A stretch of DNA of 5,295 bases, taken from Erysipelothrix sp. (GTDB lineage Bacteria; Bacillota_I; Bacilli_A; Erysipelotrichales; Erysipelotrichaceae). The notes beneath the pieces are model-generated. The model was not told the DNA's origin, searched no databases, and saw only the letters and a program-made list of their open reading frames with translations. Position 1 is the stretch's first letter. Each line of letters starts with the position of its first letter. The position numbers and the translations under genes were made by a program. Below are positions 1 through 5,295 of this stretch, one piece after another. The stretch spans positions 1 through 5,295 of the forward strand of contig JAAZGU010000191.1 of NCBI GenBank assembly GCA_012511085.1, written 5' to 3'.

Positions 1-290
1 ATCGCAGGTTCATACTTTTTCGCAAGCTCAACCACCGCATCTTTATACAAGGTTGGATTAAAAATATTAAATCGTTCATCTTTAACAACAATCACTTGAT
101 CAGCTCCATAGCCAATTAAGGTTGGCGCATGGTTTAAATGCGGTGTTTCAAGTAGGATTGCTGTTACTTTTTCATGATTGCTTTGGCTTAATGCTTGGGC
201 TTTTCCTAATAATTCAAACGTGGATGCATGGATTTCACCATGATTGATTTCCACAAAAACCCAAATGCCTTTTGCTTGTTTTTCATTCAT
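1..290 (-). CDS. etfA: Electron transfer flavoprotein alpha subunit, N-terminal part (cut by window edge)
   Basis: This is the first 96 residues of an EtfA. It begins MNEKQAKGIWVFVE and continues with STFELLGKAQAL, the usual opening of the N-terminal alpha/beta domain (a Rossmann-like fold shared with EtfB). The C-terminal FAD-binding domain lies outside the window, so nothing can be seen of its flavin site. EtfA pairs with EtfB in a cytoplasmic heterodimer that passes electrons between acyl-CoA dehydrogenases and other carriers; in bifurcating ETFs its flavin is the one that shuttles to the dehydrogenase. The start at 290 is supported by AAGGAG (299-304), 8 nt upstream. That site overlaps the etfB stop codon, so the gene is probably translationally coupled to etfB. 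Gene order acd-etfB-etfA is the standard arrangement. The N-terminus looks like those in bifurcating ETFs such as the Acidaminococcus protein (recalled, not searched). Confidence 0.93.
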   Translation of the reverse strand, partial: MNEKQAKGIWVFVEINHGEIHASTFELLGKAQALSQSNHEKVTAILLETPHLNHAPTLIGYGADQVIVVKDERFNIFNPTLYKDAVVELAKKYEPA

Positions 291-302
291 TGTTACGGCT
301 CC

Positions 303-1097
303 TTATAGTAAGTGTTGATCACGTAAAATAGCGACCAACGCTTCTGCGGCTGCTTGAGGAGTGCCCTCTAACATTTTGACTGCCCGCGCGGCTTCCTTTG
401 GCACAAAGGTATTAGTTACGGTTGTCGGTGAACCCGCGGTACCGATGCAATCAAAATCACACCCTAAATCTGTTTCATTCCAAATCGTGATGTCTTGTTT
501 CATCACATGTTTTATCTTCAATGGTGATAAATAACGTGGGTTACCACCGGCGTCACTAACACTTAGCACAAGCGGGTAACTTGCGCGCACAACAACCCGT
601 TCTGTTTCACTGGTAAAAACCACATCCATGGTTTTCTGGGCTTGATTCACTTGTTTGATTTCATGAACCGCAGTCACATGTGGAACATTGAGTGCTTCCG
701 CAACCAAAGGTCCAACTTGGCCCGTATCCGCATCAATGGCCTTTAAACCAAACAACATCACATCCACATCCCCCATTTTTTTGACGGCTTGCGCTAAGGT
801 ATAAGCGGTTGCGAGTGTATCAGCACCCGCAAAAGCACGAGCACTTAAGAGATAAACTTCATCACAACCCATGGCTAAAGCTTCACGTAAAGACATTTGA
901 AAACTTGGAGGTCCCATGCTCACCACGCTCACATGGCCTCCGTACTTCTCTTTTAACTGCAAAGCCACCTCAATCGCATGCTCATCAAATGGATTGATGC
1001 GCCCTTGCTCATTGGAACGAATCATGTTGTTTGTTTTTGGATCAATCTTCACATTATTACTTAATGGAATTTCTTTAATAAATACAGCTATTTTCAT
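303..1097 (-). CDS. etfB: Electron transfer flavoprotein beta subunit, bifurcating type likely
   Basis: At 264 residues this is a full-length EtfB. Recognisable family segments in order are MKIAVFIKEIP (1-11), NPFDEHAIEVALQLKE (35-50), VVSMGPP (58-64), FAGADTLATAYTLA (89-102), AIDADTGQVGP (120-130) and GTAGSPTTV with the following FVPK (219-234). The C-terminus has the EGTPQAAAEALVAIL pattern, usually the arm that contacts EtfA. The ADTLAT and D-x-DT-x-QVGP segments match EtfBs that bind a second FAD and NADH in electron-bifurcating complexes. AMP-binding respiratory EtfBs typically read DDDCNQTG there. The predicted role, by inference, is oxidation of NADH with electrons split between ferredoxin or flavodoxin and the partner acyl-CoA dehydrogenase. 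The ATG at 1097 overlaps the acd stop as ATGA. An AAAGGGG stretch (1108-1114) lies 10 nt upstream inside acd, which suggests coupled translation and fixed stoichiometry. Confidence 0.94.
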   Translation of the reverse strand: MKIAVFIKEIPLSNNVKIDPKTNNMIRSNEQGRINPFDEHAIEVALQLKEKYGGHVSVVSMGPPSFQMSLREALAMGCDEVYLLSARAFAGADTLATAYTLAQAVKKMGDVDVMLFGLKAIDADTGQVGPLVAEALNVPHVTAVHEIKQVNQAQKTMDVVFTSETERVVVRASYPLVLSVSDAGGNPRYLSPLKIKHVMKQDITIWNETDLGCDFDCIGTAGSPTTVTNTFVPKEAARAVKMLEGTPQAAAEALVAILRDQHLL

Positions 1098-2251
1098 AAA
1101 TACGATTCCCCTTTTCTTTCAAACAGCGCGACATTGGCAATATCGATTTGTAGTTTTTCATAAGCACCTTCCGCGTATTGGAGTGCTTTCGCATCACGCC
1201 ACAAATGTTCAACCGGATATTCACGGCTGTAACCGTAGGCACCAAAGAGCTGCATGGCATGGTTGGCTGCCTTTAAGGCATAGTCGCTACCAAAGAGTTT
1301 GGCCATGGTAGTTTCACTTTTCTGGTGCAGACCTTGGTCTTTTAACCAAGCCGCGTGATACATGATGAGCTTGGTGGCTTCTGCGCCTGTGGCAATGTCT
1401 GATATTCTAAATTTCACACCATCCAAATGAGCCATGGGTTGTCCAAATAGCTCACGTTCTAAAACATAATCAACGGCGAGTTTTAAAGCCTGGTCTTGAA
1501 TACCAGCCGCCAAGGCGCCCATGAGAAAACGGGCTGTATGATGCGCTTCATGACCAATTTCCATGCCTTGATCAATCTCACCCAAACGATCCACATCAGG
1601 TACAAGCGCATCTGACAAGTAAAAGTCTCCAACTGGACAGCCGCGCATACCTATGAAATCTTCAACCCGACCATTTTCAAAACCAGGGTTTTGATTATCC
1701 AATATAAACACTGTACGACTATTCTCTACATCTTTTTCAGGGCTCGTAATGGCTAAGACCAAATACACAGAAGCGGCTAACACACCGTTTGTTAAAAAGG
1801 CCTTGTTACCATTTAAAAGCCAGCCATCATCAACACGCTTGGCAGTGGTTTGTTGGGTGCTGGGATCGGAACCACTGGCAGGTTCGGTCTGACCAAAAGT
1901 AAAGAGTTCAGAATTGGCCCTGAATAGCCAACGTTCTTTCAGCTCCTCACTTCCGTACGTCACCACTTGATCCACGGCTTTCCAATGCGCTTCCAAGGTA
2001 AAAGCAACCCCAGGGTTAACTTTCGCCAACTCATGAATCACCATGGTTTGTGTCACAAAGTCATAGCCTGAACCACCATAGGCTTCTGGCACCGCAATCC
2101 CAACAATTCCAAGCTCTGCCATGCGATCGGTGATGTCTTGCAGGTACCCTTCTTTTTCAATTTGGGCAAAACGGGGTGCGATTTCCTGCTCTGCAAAGCG
2201 TCGAATCATTTTTCGCAATATGTTTTGCTCACTTGTAAATTTAAAATCCAT
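1094..2251 (-). CDS. Acyl-CoA dehydrogenase partnered with EtfAB; substrate unknown
   Basis: This 385-residue flavoprotein has the normal length of a short-chain/butyryl-CoA dehydrogenase. It has an N-terminal helical domain (about 1-115), a beta-barrel (about 116-225) containing the flavin motif QTEPASGSD (121-129) and WLLNGNKAFLTNG (144-156), and a C-terminal helical bundle with RELFGQPMAH (266-275) and the FAD-dimer motif QLFGAYGYSREYPVEHLWRDA (334-354). Aligned by spacing from RDAK, the catalytic base is Glu361. The usual YEGT, however, reads AEGA, and the usual Asp-x-x-Arg helix segment reads HHTAR (237-241). The Leu/Met before TEP is Gln121. These changes lie near the acyl/CoA pocket, so butyryl-CoA should not be assumed; a different enoyl-CoA reductase reaction is possible. 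The start at 2251 follows GGAGGG (2258-2263) by 6 nt. It is the first gene of the operon with etfB and etfA. No thiolase, crotonase or hydroxyacyl-CoA dehydrogenase is visible here to indicate the pathway. Confidence 0.93.
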   Translation of the reverse strand: MDFKFTSEQNILRKMIRRFAEQEIAPRFAQIEKEGYLQDITDRMAELGIVGIAVPEAYGGSGYDFVTQTMVIHELAKVNPGVAFTLEAHWKAVDQVVTYGSEELKERWLFRANSELFTFGQTEPASGSDPSTQQTTAKRVDDGWLLNGNKAFLTNGVLAASVYLVLAITSPEKDVENSRTVFILDNQNPGFENGRVEDFIGMRGCPVGDFYLSDALVPDVDRLGEIDQGMEIGHEAHHTARFLMGALAAGIQDQALKLAVDYVLERELFGQPMAHLDGVKFRISDIATGAEATKLIMYHAAWLKDQGLHQKSETTMAKLFGSDYALKAANHAMQLFGAYGYSREYPVEHLWRDAKALQYAEGAYEKLQIDIANVALFERKGESYL

Positions 2252-2267
2252 AACATACCCTCCATGT

Positions 2268-2281
2268 ATAGCTTGCGCTAT
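2268..2281 (-). promoter_or_regulatory. Small GNRA-type hairpin beside the acd ribosome binding site
   Basis: On the minus strand the sequence reads ATAGC-GCAA-GCTAT, a 5-bp perfect stem with a GCAA tetraloop. It sits 4 nt upstream of the GGAGGG ribosome binding site of acd (2258-2263). The spacer ACAT can also pair with ATGT just beyond the binding site, which would place GGAGGG in a loop. It could be a leader mRNA stabiliser or modest translational control element. The stem is short and chance occurrence is possible. Confidence 0.3.
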
Positions 2282-2298
2282 GTTGTTTTAAATAATCT

Positions 2299-2327
2299 CA
2301 CATTGAACTGCGAGTCATCTCAATGTG
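2299..2327. promoter_or_regulatory. Inverted repeat CACATTGA-N13-TCAATGTG, candidate operator of the acd operon
   Basis: Perfect 8-bp arms lie at 2299-2306 and 2320-2327 with a 13-nt spacer, 48-76 nt upstream of the acd start codon. A third copy of the half-site TCAATGTG occurs at 2414-2421. The 21-nt centre-to-centre distance is about two helical turns, so a dimeric repressor or activator could contact both arms on one DNA face. Position and symmetry suggest control of the acyl-CoA dehydrogenase/ETF operon. No regulator gene is in the window and the motif does not match an operator I recognise. Confidence 0.4.
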
Positions 2328-2362
2328 GCATCTACAATTAAAAGATAGTATCAATCATCATT

Positions 2363-2376
2363 TGCATATGGATGCA
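2363..2376. promoter_or_regulatory. Short dyad TGCAT-ATGG-ATGCA upstream of acd
   Basis: This 14-bp interrupted palindrome has 5-bp arms. A further ATGCAA at 2395-2400 pairs with TTGCAT at 2362-2367. It may be a second protein-binding site in the divergent control region. Arms this short occur often by chance in AT-rich DNA, so support is weak. Confidence 0.2.
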
Positions 2377-2561
2377 CATCATCCCACCCTTCTGATGCAA
2401 TTTAAATCGCATTTCAATGTGCTGTTTATAGTTCAATAATAGCACTTTGGTGTTTTAATTATGGTTTATATGCCTATATTTTTCTAAGAACTTAGCTTTT
2501 ATCGATCAATAATAAAGAACTTAAAGAATAAAAGATTATCGCATTTTAGAAGCTTTATTCT

Positions 2562-2846
2562 ATGTATATTAATTCTAAGATAAGGAGCACTACGAAGACA
2601 TTTAAAAAATATGATCAAAGTATTTCAACCAAAATCTTAAACCCTTTCAAAACAAAAATGGAAGTCACATACCCTCAAGACATACCCAAATGGCCATTGC
2701 TATCTGGTCTCGATGTGAAAGCTGGTAGCTTTCAGGTTTATGTGATTGGCATTCTGATTCACAAAGGGAATCCTAATTATAGTGAAACGGGATTTGTGAC
2801 TTTCGATGAAACCATCTTCCTACCCCATAAAATATCCAAAAAATAA
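2562..2846 (+). CDS. Small hypothetical protein, possibly a gene remnant
   Basis: This 94-residue plus-strand frame is the only gene candidate on that strand. I do not recognise its family. The first third (residues 1-32) is Lys/Ser/Thr-rich and A/T-biased with no ribosome binding site before its ATG. From Met33 (codon at 2658) onward the codons look ordinary and the protein reads like a folded beta-rich segment (PQDIPKWPLLSGLDVKAG, then FQVYVIGILIHKGN and GFVTFDETIFLP). There are no membrane segments, signal peptide or cysteines. An AAGGAG at 2582-2587 has no start codon at usable spacing, so the true start is unclear or the 5' end has decayed. Support for a transcribed gene comes from the intrinsic terminator 28 nt after its stop, which fits termination from this side. 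It could be a real small gene, or the surviving 3' end of a larger one. Confidence 0.42.
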   Translation: MYINSKIRSTTKTFKKYDQSISTKILNPFKTKMEVTYPQDIPKWPLLSGLDVKAGSFQVYVIGILIHKGNPNYSETGFVTFDETIFLPHKISKK

Positions 2847-2874
2847 GATTCAGGCAATCAAAAAAACATTAAAA

Positions 2875-2917
2875 TACTTAAAAAGTTAGGCATATCATAA
2901 ACCTAACTTTTTAAGTA
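2875..2917. terminator. Bidirectional intrinsic terminator between the small reading frame and exoA
   Basis: A perfect 16-bp inverted repeat (arms 2875-2890 and 2902-2917) encloses an 11-nt loop. The core is AGTTAGG/CCTAACT flanked by A-runs on the left and T-runs on the right, so on either strand the RNA forms a stem followed by a U tract. It lies between convergent genes, 28 nt after the plus-strand stop at 2846 and 46 nt beyond the exoA stop, and so can end transcription from both sides. Confidence 0.85.
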
Positions 2918-2963
2918 GTAATCATGATTATTCAACTCATTAAAGTATCAAATACTAATTACT

Positions 2964-3800
2964 TTATTTTAATGGTAAATCTATTTCTAACAGAATTGGC
3001 GTGTGATCTTGACGTGGTCCTGAATCAAGCATCTTAGATTGAATAACTTTGTCTTTTAGGCACTCGCTGACAATAAAATAATCAATTCTCCAACCGGTGT
3101 TATTGATTTTACTGGTGCGGGCTCGCTGTGCCCACCAAGTATAAACATGTTCGACATTCCCATGAAGATAGCGAAAGGTGTCTATGAAACCACGGTCCAA
3201 CAAATTAGTAAATCCTTCGCGTTCTTCATCAGTAAAACCAGCTGACTGACGATTCCCGCTTGGATTAGCAAGGTCAATCTCATGATGCGCCACGTTAAAA
3301 TCACCAGTCGCAATCACGGGTTTGACTTGATCCAAACTTACGAGATAATCCGCATATTTTTGATCCCAGATTTGCCGCTCACTTAAACGATTTAAGGTTT
3401 CACCGGCGTTCGGGGTGTAGGTTTGTGTGATAAAAAAGTCGTCAAATTCTAAAGTGATTAACCGGCCTTCATAGTCCATGGTGCTGGGACCGCCGATTGT
3501 TGGGAAACTTGTTTCTACCTTTAAACCTTTTTTATAAAGAAACATGGTACCTGCATAACCTTTTCGGGCTGGTTCTTTAGATACGTTCCACACCAAATCA
3601 TAATCTTCAAACATGGTATTTAATAATTCCAAATGTTTTTTTGATGGTCCATGAATCGGCAATTTAGTTTCCTGTAACGCAATCACATCAACATCATATT
3701 CCACAATTTTATTTAGGACCATGCGTGATAGTTGCGCTCGATTTGAGTCACTTGTTAACGCTGCGTTTAAAGAATCAATATTCCAAGAAATAATCTTCAT
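2964..3800 (-). CDS. exoA: Exodeoxyribonuclease III / AP endonuclease (ExoA type)
   Basis: This is a 278-residue cytoplasmic DNA repair nuclease of the endonuclease/exonuclease/phosphatase fold. It cuts DNA 5' of abasic sites in base excision repair and has 3'-5' exonuclease and 3'-phosphatase activity. All catalytic positions known from E. coli ExoIII are present: Asn7 (SWNID), Glu44 (QETK), Tyr128 (TYTPN), Asp167 and Asn169 (GDFNV), Asp240 (GWRIDYF) and the Asp265-His266 pair (QDHTP). Internal segments EPARKGYAGTMFLYKK and TSKINNTGWRIDY closely resemble streptococcal and lactobacillal ExoA. A frame four codons longer (from 3812) exists, but its extra ATGGAGGACAAC is the ribosome binding site itself: GGAGGA precedes the ATG at 3800, and MKIISWN is the family's usual N-terminus. 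The gene lies 88 nt downstream of azlD and ends at the bidirectional terminator. Confidence 0.97.
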   Translation of the reverse strand: MKIISWNIDSLNAALTSDSNRAQLSRMVLNKIVEYDVDVIALQETKLPIHGPSKKHLELLNTMFEDYDLVWNVSKEPARKGYAGTMFLYKKGLKVETSFPTIGGPSTMDYEGRLITLEFDDFFITQTYTPNAGETLNRLSERQIWDQKYADYLVSLDQVKPVIATGDFNVAHHEIDLANPSGNRQSAGFTDEEREGFTNLLDRGFIDTFRYLHGNVEHVYTWWAQRARTSKINNTGWRIDYFIVSECLKDKVIQSKMLDSGPRQDHTPILLEIDLPLK

Positions 3801-3804
3801 GTTG

Positions 3805-3810
3805 TCCTCC
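3805..3810 (-). promoter_or_regulatory. Ribosome binding site that fixes the exoA start
   Basis: GGAGGA on the minus strand ends 4 nt before the ATG at 3800. Because it falls inside the longer frame that begins at 3812, it rules against that upstream start. Confidence 0.85.
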
Positions 3811-3834
3811 ATATATATTTAAATCATCATTACT

Positions 3835-3846
3835 ACTATACAACAA
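3835..3846 (-). promoter_or_regulatory. Possible -10 region of an exoA promoter
   Basis: TTG-TATAGT (minus strand, TATAGT at 3840-3835) matches the -10 consensus at 5 of 6 positions. It would start a transcript with a leader of roughly 25-30 nt before exoA. No good -35 hexamer lies 16-18 nt upstream, so the call is tentative; the gene may instead be read from the azlCD operon, as no terminator is seen in the 88-nt gap. Confidence 0.28.
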
Positions 3847-3888
3847 ATTCACCATTTAAACGAAACAGTGATGCCTCATTTCTTATAT

Positions 3889-4185
3889 TCACATGTTCTG
3901 AAAAATAAGCATATATAAAATAGTGGACACTAAAATAGATAAAATCGTGTTGCGTTTCCACACATATAAAACAACGCACACCACCGTACCGACAAGGCTT
4001 GCCCATAAATTACTTCCATCGATATCTTTAAATGCATACACCACGAGTAAACTTATGGTTGCATAAGGGATTCCATTAAGCAGGAAATTAAATTTTTCAG
4101 AAATCTTATTGCTCCGCATCAATATAAAGGGGGTAAAGCGGGTAAACATCACTCCCAAAGCGACAACAATTAAAATCGCAGCCAT
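3889..4185 (-). CDS. azlD: Branched-chain amino acid export small subunit AzlD
   Basis: This 98-residue membrane protein has about four predicted transmembrane stretches (roughly 1-20, 37-52, 59-76 and 79-96). It carries AzlD family hallmarks: TRFTPFILMR (15-24) at the end of the first helix and WKRNTILSILVSTILYML near the C-terminus. AzlD works with AzlC as a two-component exporter; the family is known from azaleucine resistance in Bacillus subtilis and from YgaZH valine export in E. coli. Its ATG at 4185 overlaps the azlC stop codon by one base (TAATG), and its AGGAGG site (4194-4199) is the pair of Arg codons near the end of azlC. Translation is therefore almost certainly coupled, as expected for a two-subunit transporter. 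Which amino acid is exported here cannot be told from the sequence. Confidence 0.92.
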   Translation of the reverse strand: MAAILIVVALGVMFTRFTPFILMRSNKISEKFNFLLNGIPYATISLLVVYAFKDIDGSNLWASLVGTVVCVVLYVWKRNTILSILVSTILYMLIFQNM

Positions 4186-4835
4186 TAACTTTTCCTCCTA
4201 AGCAAGAGTCCAATCACAATTCCAACCATGCTTGGAATAATAAAGTACTGTGAACCAAAAAGTAAAAGAGACAAGCCACTGACAAACAACCCAATCATGA
4301 GCGGTTCCAGTTGCCCTTCAAATAATTTATCTAAAAAGATGACAATGAATAAAGCAGTCATTGAAAACTCGATACCCGCCACTGAAAAAGGAATGAGATT
4401 TCCAAAAAGATAACCAAGTATCGTACCAACAATCCAATAGAAATGATTAATAGCCTCAATCGAAAACATCAGTTGGTCATCGTCCGTATGATTTAAAAGT
4501 AAACTGTAACTTTCATCCGTTAAGGCAAAAATCATGTAGCCTTTCTTCTTACCCAGTGTTTCAAACGGCTTCAGCATTGATAGTCCATAAAACAAATGAC
4601 GAGCACTTATAGAAACAGTCAGTACAAAAACTTGAATCAAAGCAATTGGATTCAACAACAAAGGCAAGGTCGCAAATTGCATAGCACCTGAATAAATAAA
4701 CAAACTCATAAACAAGGCAATCCAAATGGAAAAACCATGCGATTGTACTAAGATTCCGAAAGCACTTCCCAAAAAAACATACCCGGCCATGACCGGGATT
4801 GTTAGTTTAATTGCCTGTTTTAAACGACTGCTCAT
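4185..4835 (-). CDS. azlC: Branched-chain amino acid export large subunit AzlC
   Basis: The protein has 216 residues from the chosen start and is a polytopic inner-membrane protein. AzlC family segments seen are KLTIPVMAGYVFLGSAFGIL (10-29), IYSGAMQFATLPLLL (47-61), SARHLFYGLSML (77-88) and FALTDESYSLL (103-113). These are followed by hydrophobic stretches near 130-150, 155-170, 178-195 and 197-212 and a basic tail RRKS. It forms the main channel-like component of the AzlCD exporter of branched-chain amino acids. A frame 11 codons longer (from 4868) is open, but the ATG at 4835 has AGGAG (4841-4845) at 5-nt spacing and gives the usual N-terminus, and the longer form would overlap the upstream gene. 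It begins 22 nt after the nucleotidyltransferase-like gene and overlaps azlD by one base. Confidence 0.93.
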   Translation of the reverse strand: MSSRLKQAIKLTIPVMAGYVFLGSAFGILVQSHGFSIWIALFMSLFIYSGAMQFATLPLLLNPIALIQVFVLTVSISARHLFYGLSMLKPFETLGKKKGYMIFALTDESYSLLLNHTDDDQLMFSIEAINHFYWIVGTILGYLFGNLIPFSVAGIEFSMTALFIVIFLDKLFEGQLEPLMIGLFVSGLSLLLFGSQYFIIPSMVGIVIGLLLRRKS

Positions 4836-4840
4836 ATTAG

Positions 4841-4845
4841 CTCCT
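4841..4845 (-). promoter_or_regulatory. Ribosome binding site that fixes the azlC start
   Basis: AGGAG on the minus strand lies 5 nt before the ATG at 4835, inside the gap between the upstream gene's stop and azlC. It favours this start over the in-frame ATG at 4868. Confidence 0.8.
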
Positions 4846-4857
4846 GTCCGTTTTAGT

Positions 4858-5295
4858 TTATTGATCAATCATCGCAACTTTATCAAGACGCCCCATTAAC
4901 AAATAAAGATTTCGCCACTCTGCCAACGATTGAAGCGGGATTTCCACATCATTAATTAATACATATTCTACAACACTTTCAGCCTTTAAGGAAAAAGAAT
5001 GTTCTTTATCTTGATTAATAATCACCATGCCAGCCATCACATCAACACCTACCCCATCAATTACAAACTCATAAAAATACTTGGTTTTAAAATGAGCGCT
5101 CACTTTAGATGGTACCAGCCCTCCATGCTGCAACAATATTTTCACCACAGCTTCAGCAGCATCATCCATGACCATCAAATCAATATCATTGAAGCCTTCT
5201 GTTTTCCCCTTTAAAAAAAGCAACAAAGAGCCCCCAACAGCCCACCCAATCTGATGCTCGTTGAGTGCTTTTGCGATGGTTGATAAAACCTTAAG
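4858..5295 (-). CDS. Nucleotidyltransferase-fold protein, 3' part (start beyond window)
   Basis: The frame stays open to the right edge, giving 145 visible C-terminal residues. It shows the signature of the DNA-polymerase-beta-like nucleotidyltransferase fold: WAVGGSLLLFL with Gly-Gly-Ser at visible residues 21-23, then FNDIDLMV with the Asp-x-Asp metal pair at 37 and 39, and a third candidate carboxylate in GVDVMAG (Asp85). This pattern is typical of small stand-alone nucleotidyltransferases, including the aminoglycoside/lincosamide adenylyltransferase-like and MNT/AbiEii-like groups. Spacing suggests that only a short N-terminus is missing. A TTG at 5226 could be taken as a start, but that would discard the Gly-Gly-Ser motif, so the true start is outside. 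The substrate is unknown; nothing here proves antibiotic resistance. The stop is 22 nt before azlC, so it is probably cotranscribed with the exporter. Confidence 0.7.
   Translation of the reverse strand, partial: LKVLSTIAKALNEHQIGWAVGGSLLLFLKGKTEGFNDIDLMVMDDAAEAVVKILLQHGGLVPSKVSAHFKTKYFYEFVIDGVGVDVMAGMVIINQDKEHSFSLKAESVVEYVLINDVEIPLQSLAEWRNLYLLMGRLDKVAMIDQ

Larger units (their letters stand above)
2252..2561. other. AT-rich divergent intergenic region
   Basis: This 310-base gap separates the minus-strand acd operon from the plus-strand small reading frame. It contains the dyads and hairpin listed separately. It also has several short A/T palindromes, such as CTAAG-AA-CTTAG (2484-2495) and an 8-bp A/T inverted repeat (AGAATAAA 2525-2532 with TTTATTCT 2554-2561) just before the next ATG. 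I found no tRNA or other RNA gene, and no pair of -35/-10 hexamers at 16-18 nt spacing that I would call a promoter in either direction. The acd transcript must start here, or read in from beyond with a long leader. Confidence 0.7.

Noticed and set aside
1075..1260. 61-codon minus-strand frame across the acd/etfB junction
   Set aside because: It is out of frame within two confidently identified genes and its product looks like random translation.
809..1311. Open plus-strand frames opposite etfB and acd
   Set aside because: They lie antisense to well-supported flavoprotein genes, show no family resemblance and have no ribosome binding sites.
2138..2341. Plus-strand frame across the acd start
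   Set aside because: It is antisense to the acd N-terminus and leader, with no coding character.
2401..2561. Sigma-A promoter for the small plus-strand frame
   Set aside because: TATAGT and TATATT hexamers are present, but none has a recognisable -35 element at 16-18 nt.
2919..2930. 12-bp perfect palindrome TAATCATGATTA between the terminator and the exoA stop
   Set aside because: It is A/T-rich, lies downstream of converging genes and has no promoter nearby; chance is the simpler explanation.
2941..2966. TAAAGTA/TACTTTA hairpin overlapping the exoA stop as a separate terminator
   Set aside because: The stem is A/T-only with no following U tract; the neighbouring 16-bp repeat is a far better terminator.
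4228..4413. Plus-strand frame opposite azlC
   Set aside because: Its composition is a mirror of the membrane-protein codons on the other strand, and no start signals were seen.
4999..5214. Plus-strand frame opposite the nucleotidyltransferase-like gene
   Set aside because: It is His/Ile-rich shadow translation with no supporting signals.

Overview
The window looks like a chromosomal segment of a low-GC Bacillota (Firmicutes). The evidence is strong GGAGG-type ribosome binding sites, A/T-leaning codon use, tightly packed operons, an exonuclease III of the streptococcal/lactobacillal ExoA type, and an AzlC/AzlD pair. Most Lactobacillales lack an acyl-CoA dehydrogenase/ETF operon, so an Erysipelotrichia-like or other fermentative anaerobe is possible. 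The taxonomic call is inference from remembered family sequences.

Region 1 (1-2251, minus strand) is an operon read right to left: acyl-CoA dehydrogenase, then etfB, then etfA (cut by the left edge). The genes are translationally coupled: acd and etfB overlap by 4 nt (ATGA), and the etfA ribosome binding site overlaps the etfB stop. EtfB resembles the subunits of electron-bifurcating ETFs (NADH/ferredoxin type). The dehydrogenase keeps the catalytic Glu but has a changed active-site loop, so its acyl-CoA substrate cannot be assigned from sequence.

Region 2 (2252-2561) is a 310-base AT-rich gap between divergent transcription units. It holds an inverted repeat (CACATTGA/TCAATGTG) with a third half-site further upstream, a second short dyad, and a small hairpin next to the acd ribosome binding site. 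No convincing sigma-A promoter was found by eye.

Region 3 (2562-2966) holds a small plus-strand reading frame of unknown function, followed by a perfect 16-bp inverted repeat. This has the form of a bidirectional intrinsic terminator shared with the convergent exoA gene.

Region 4 (2964-5295, minus strand) contains, in transcription order, a nucleotidyltransferase-fold protein (5' end outside the window), azlC, azlD and exoA. The first three are closely packed and probably one operon exporting branched-chain amino acids. exoA follows after 88 nt and may have its own promoter. Two starts were shortened on ribosome binding site evidence (exoA to 3800, azlC to 4835). No RNA genes, insertion sequences or CRISPR arrays were seen.
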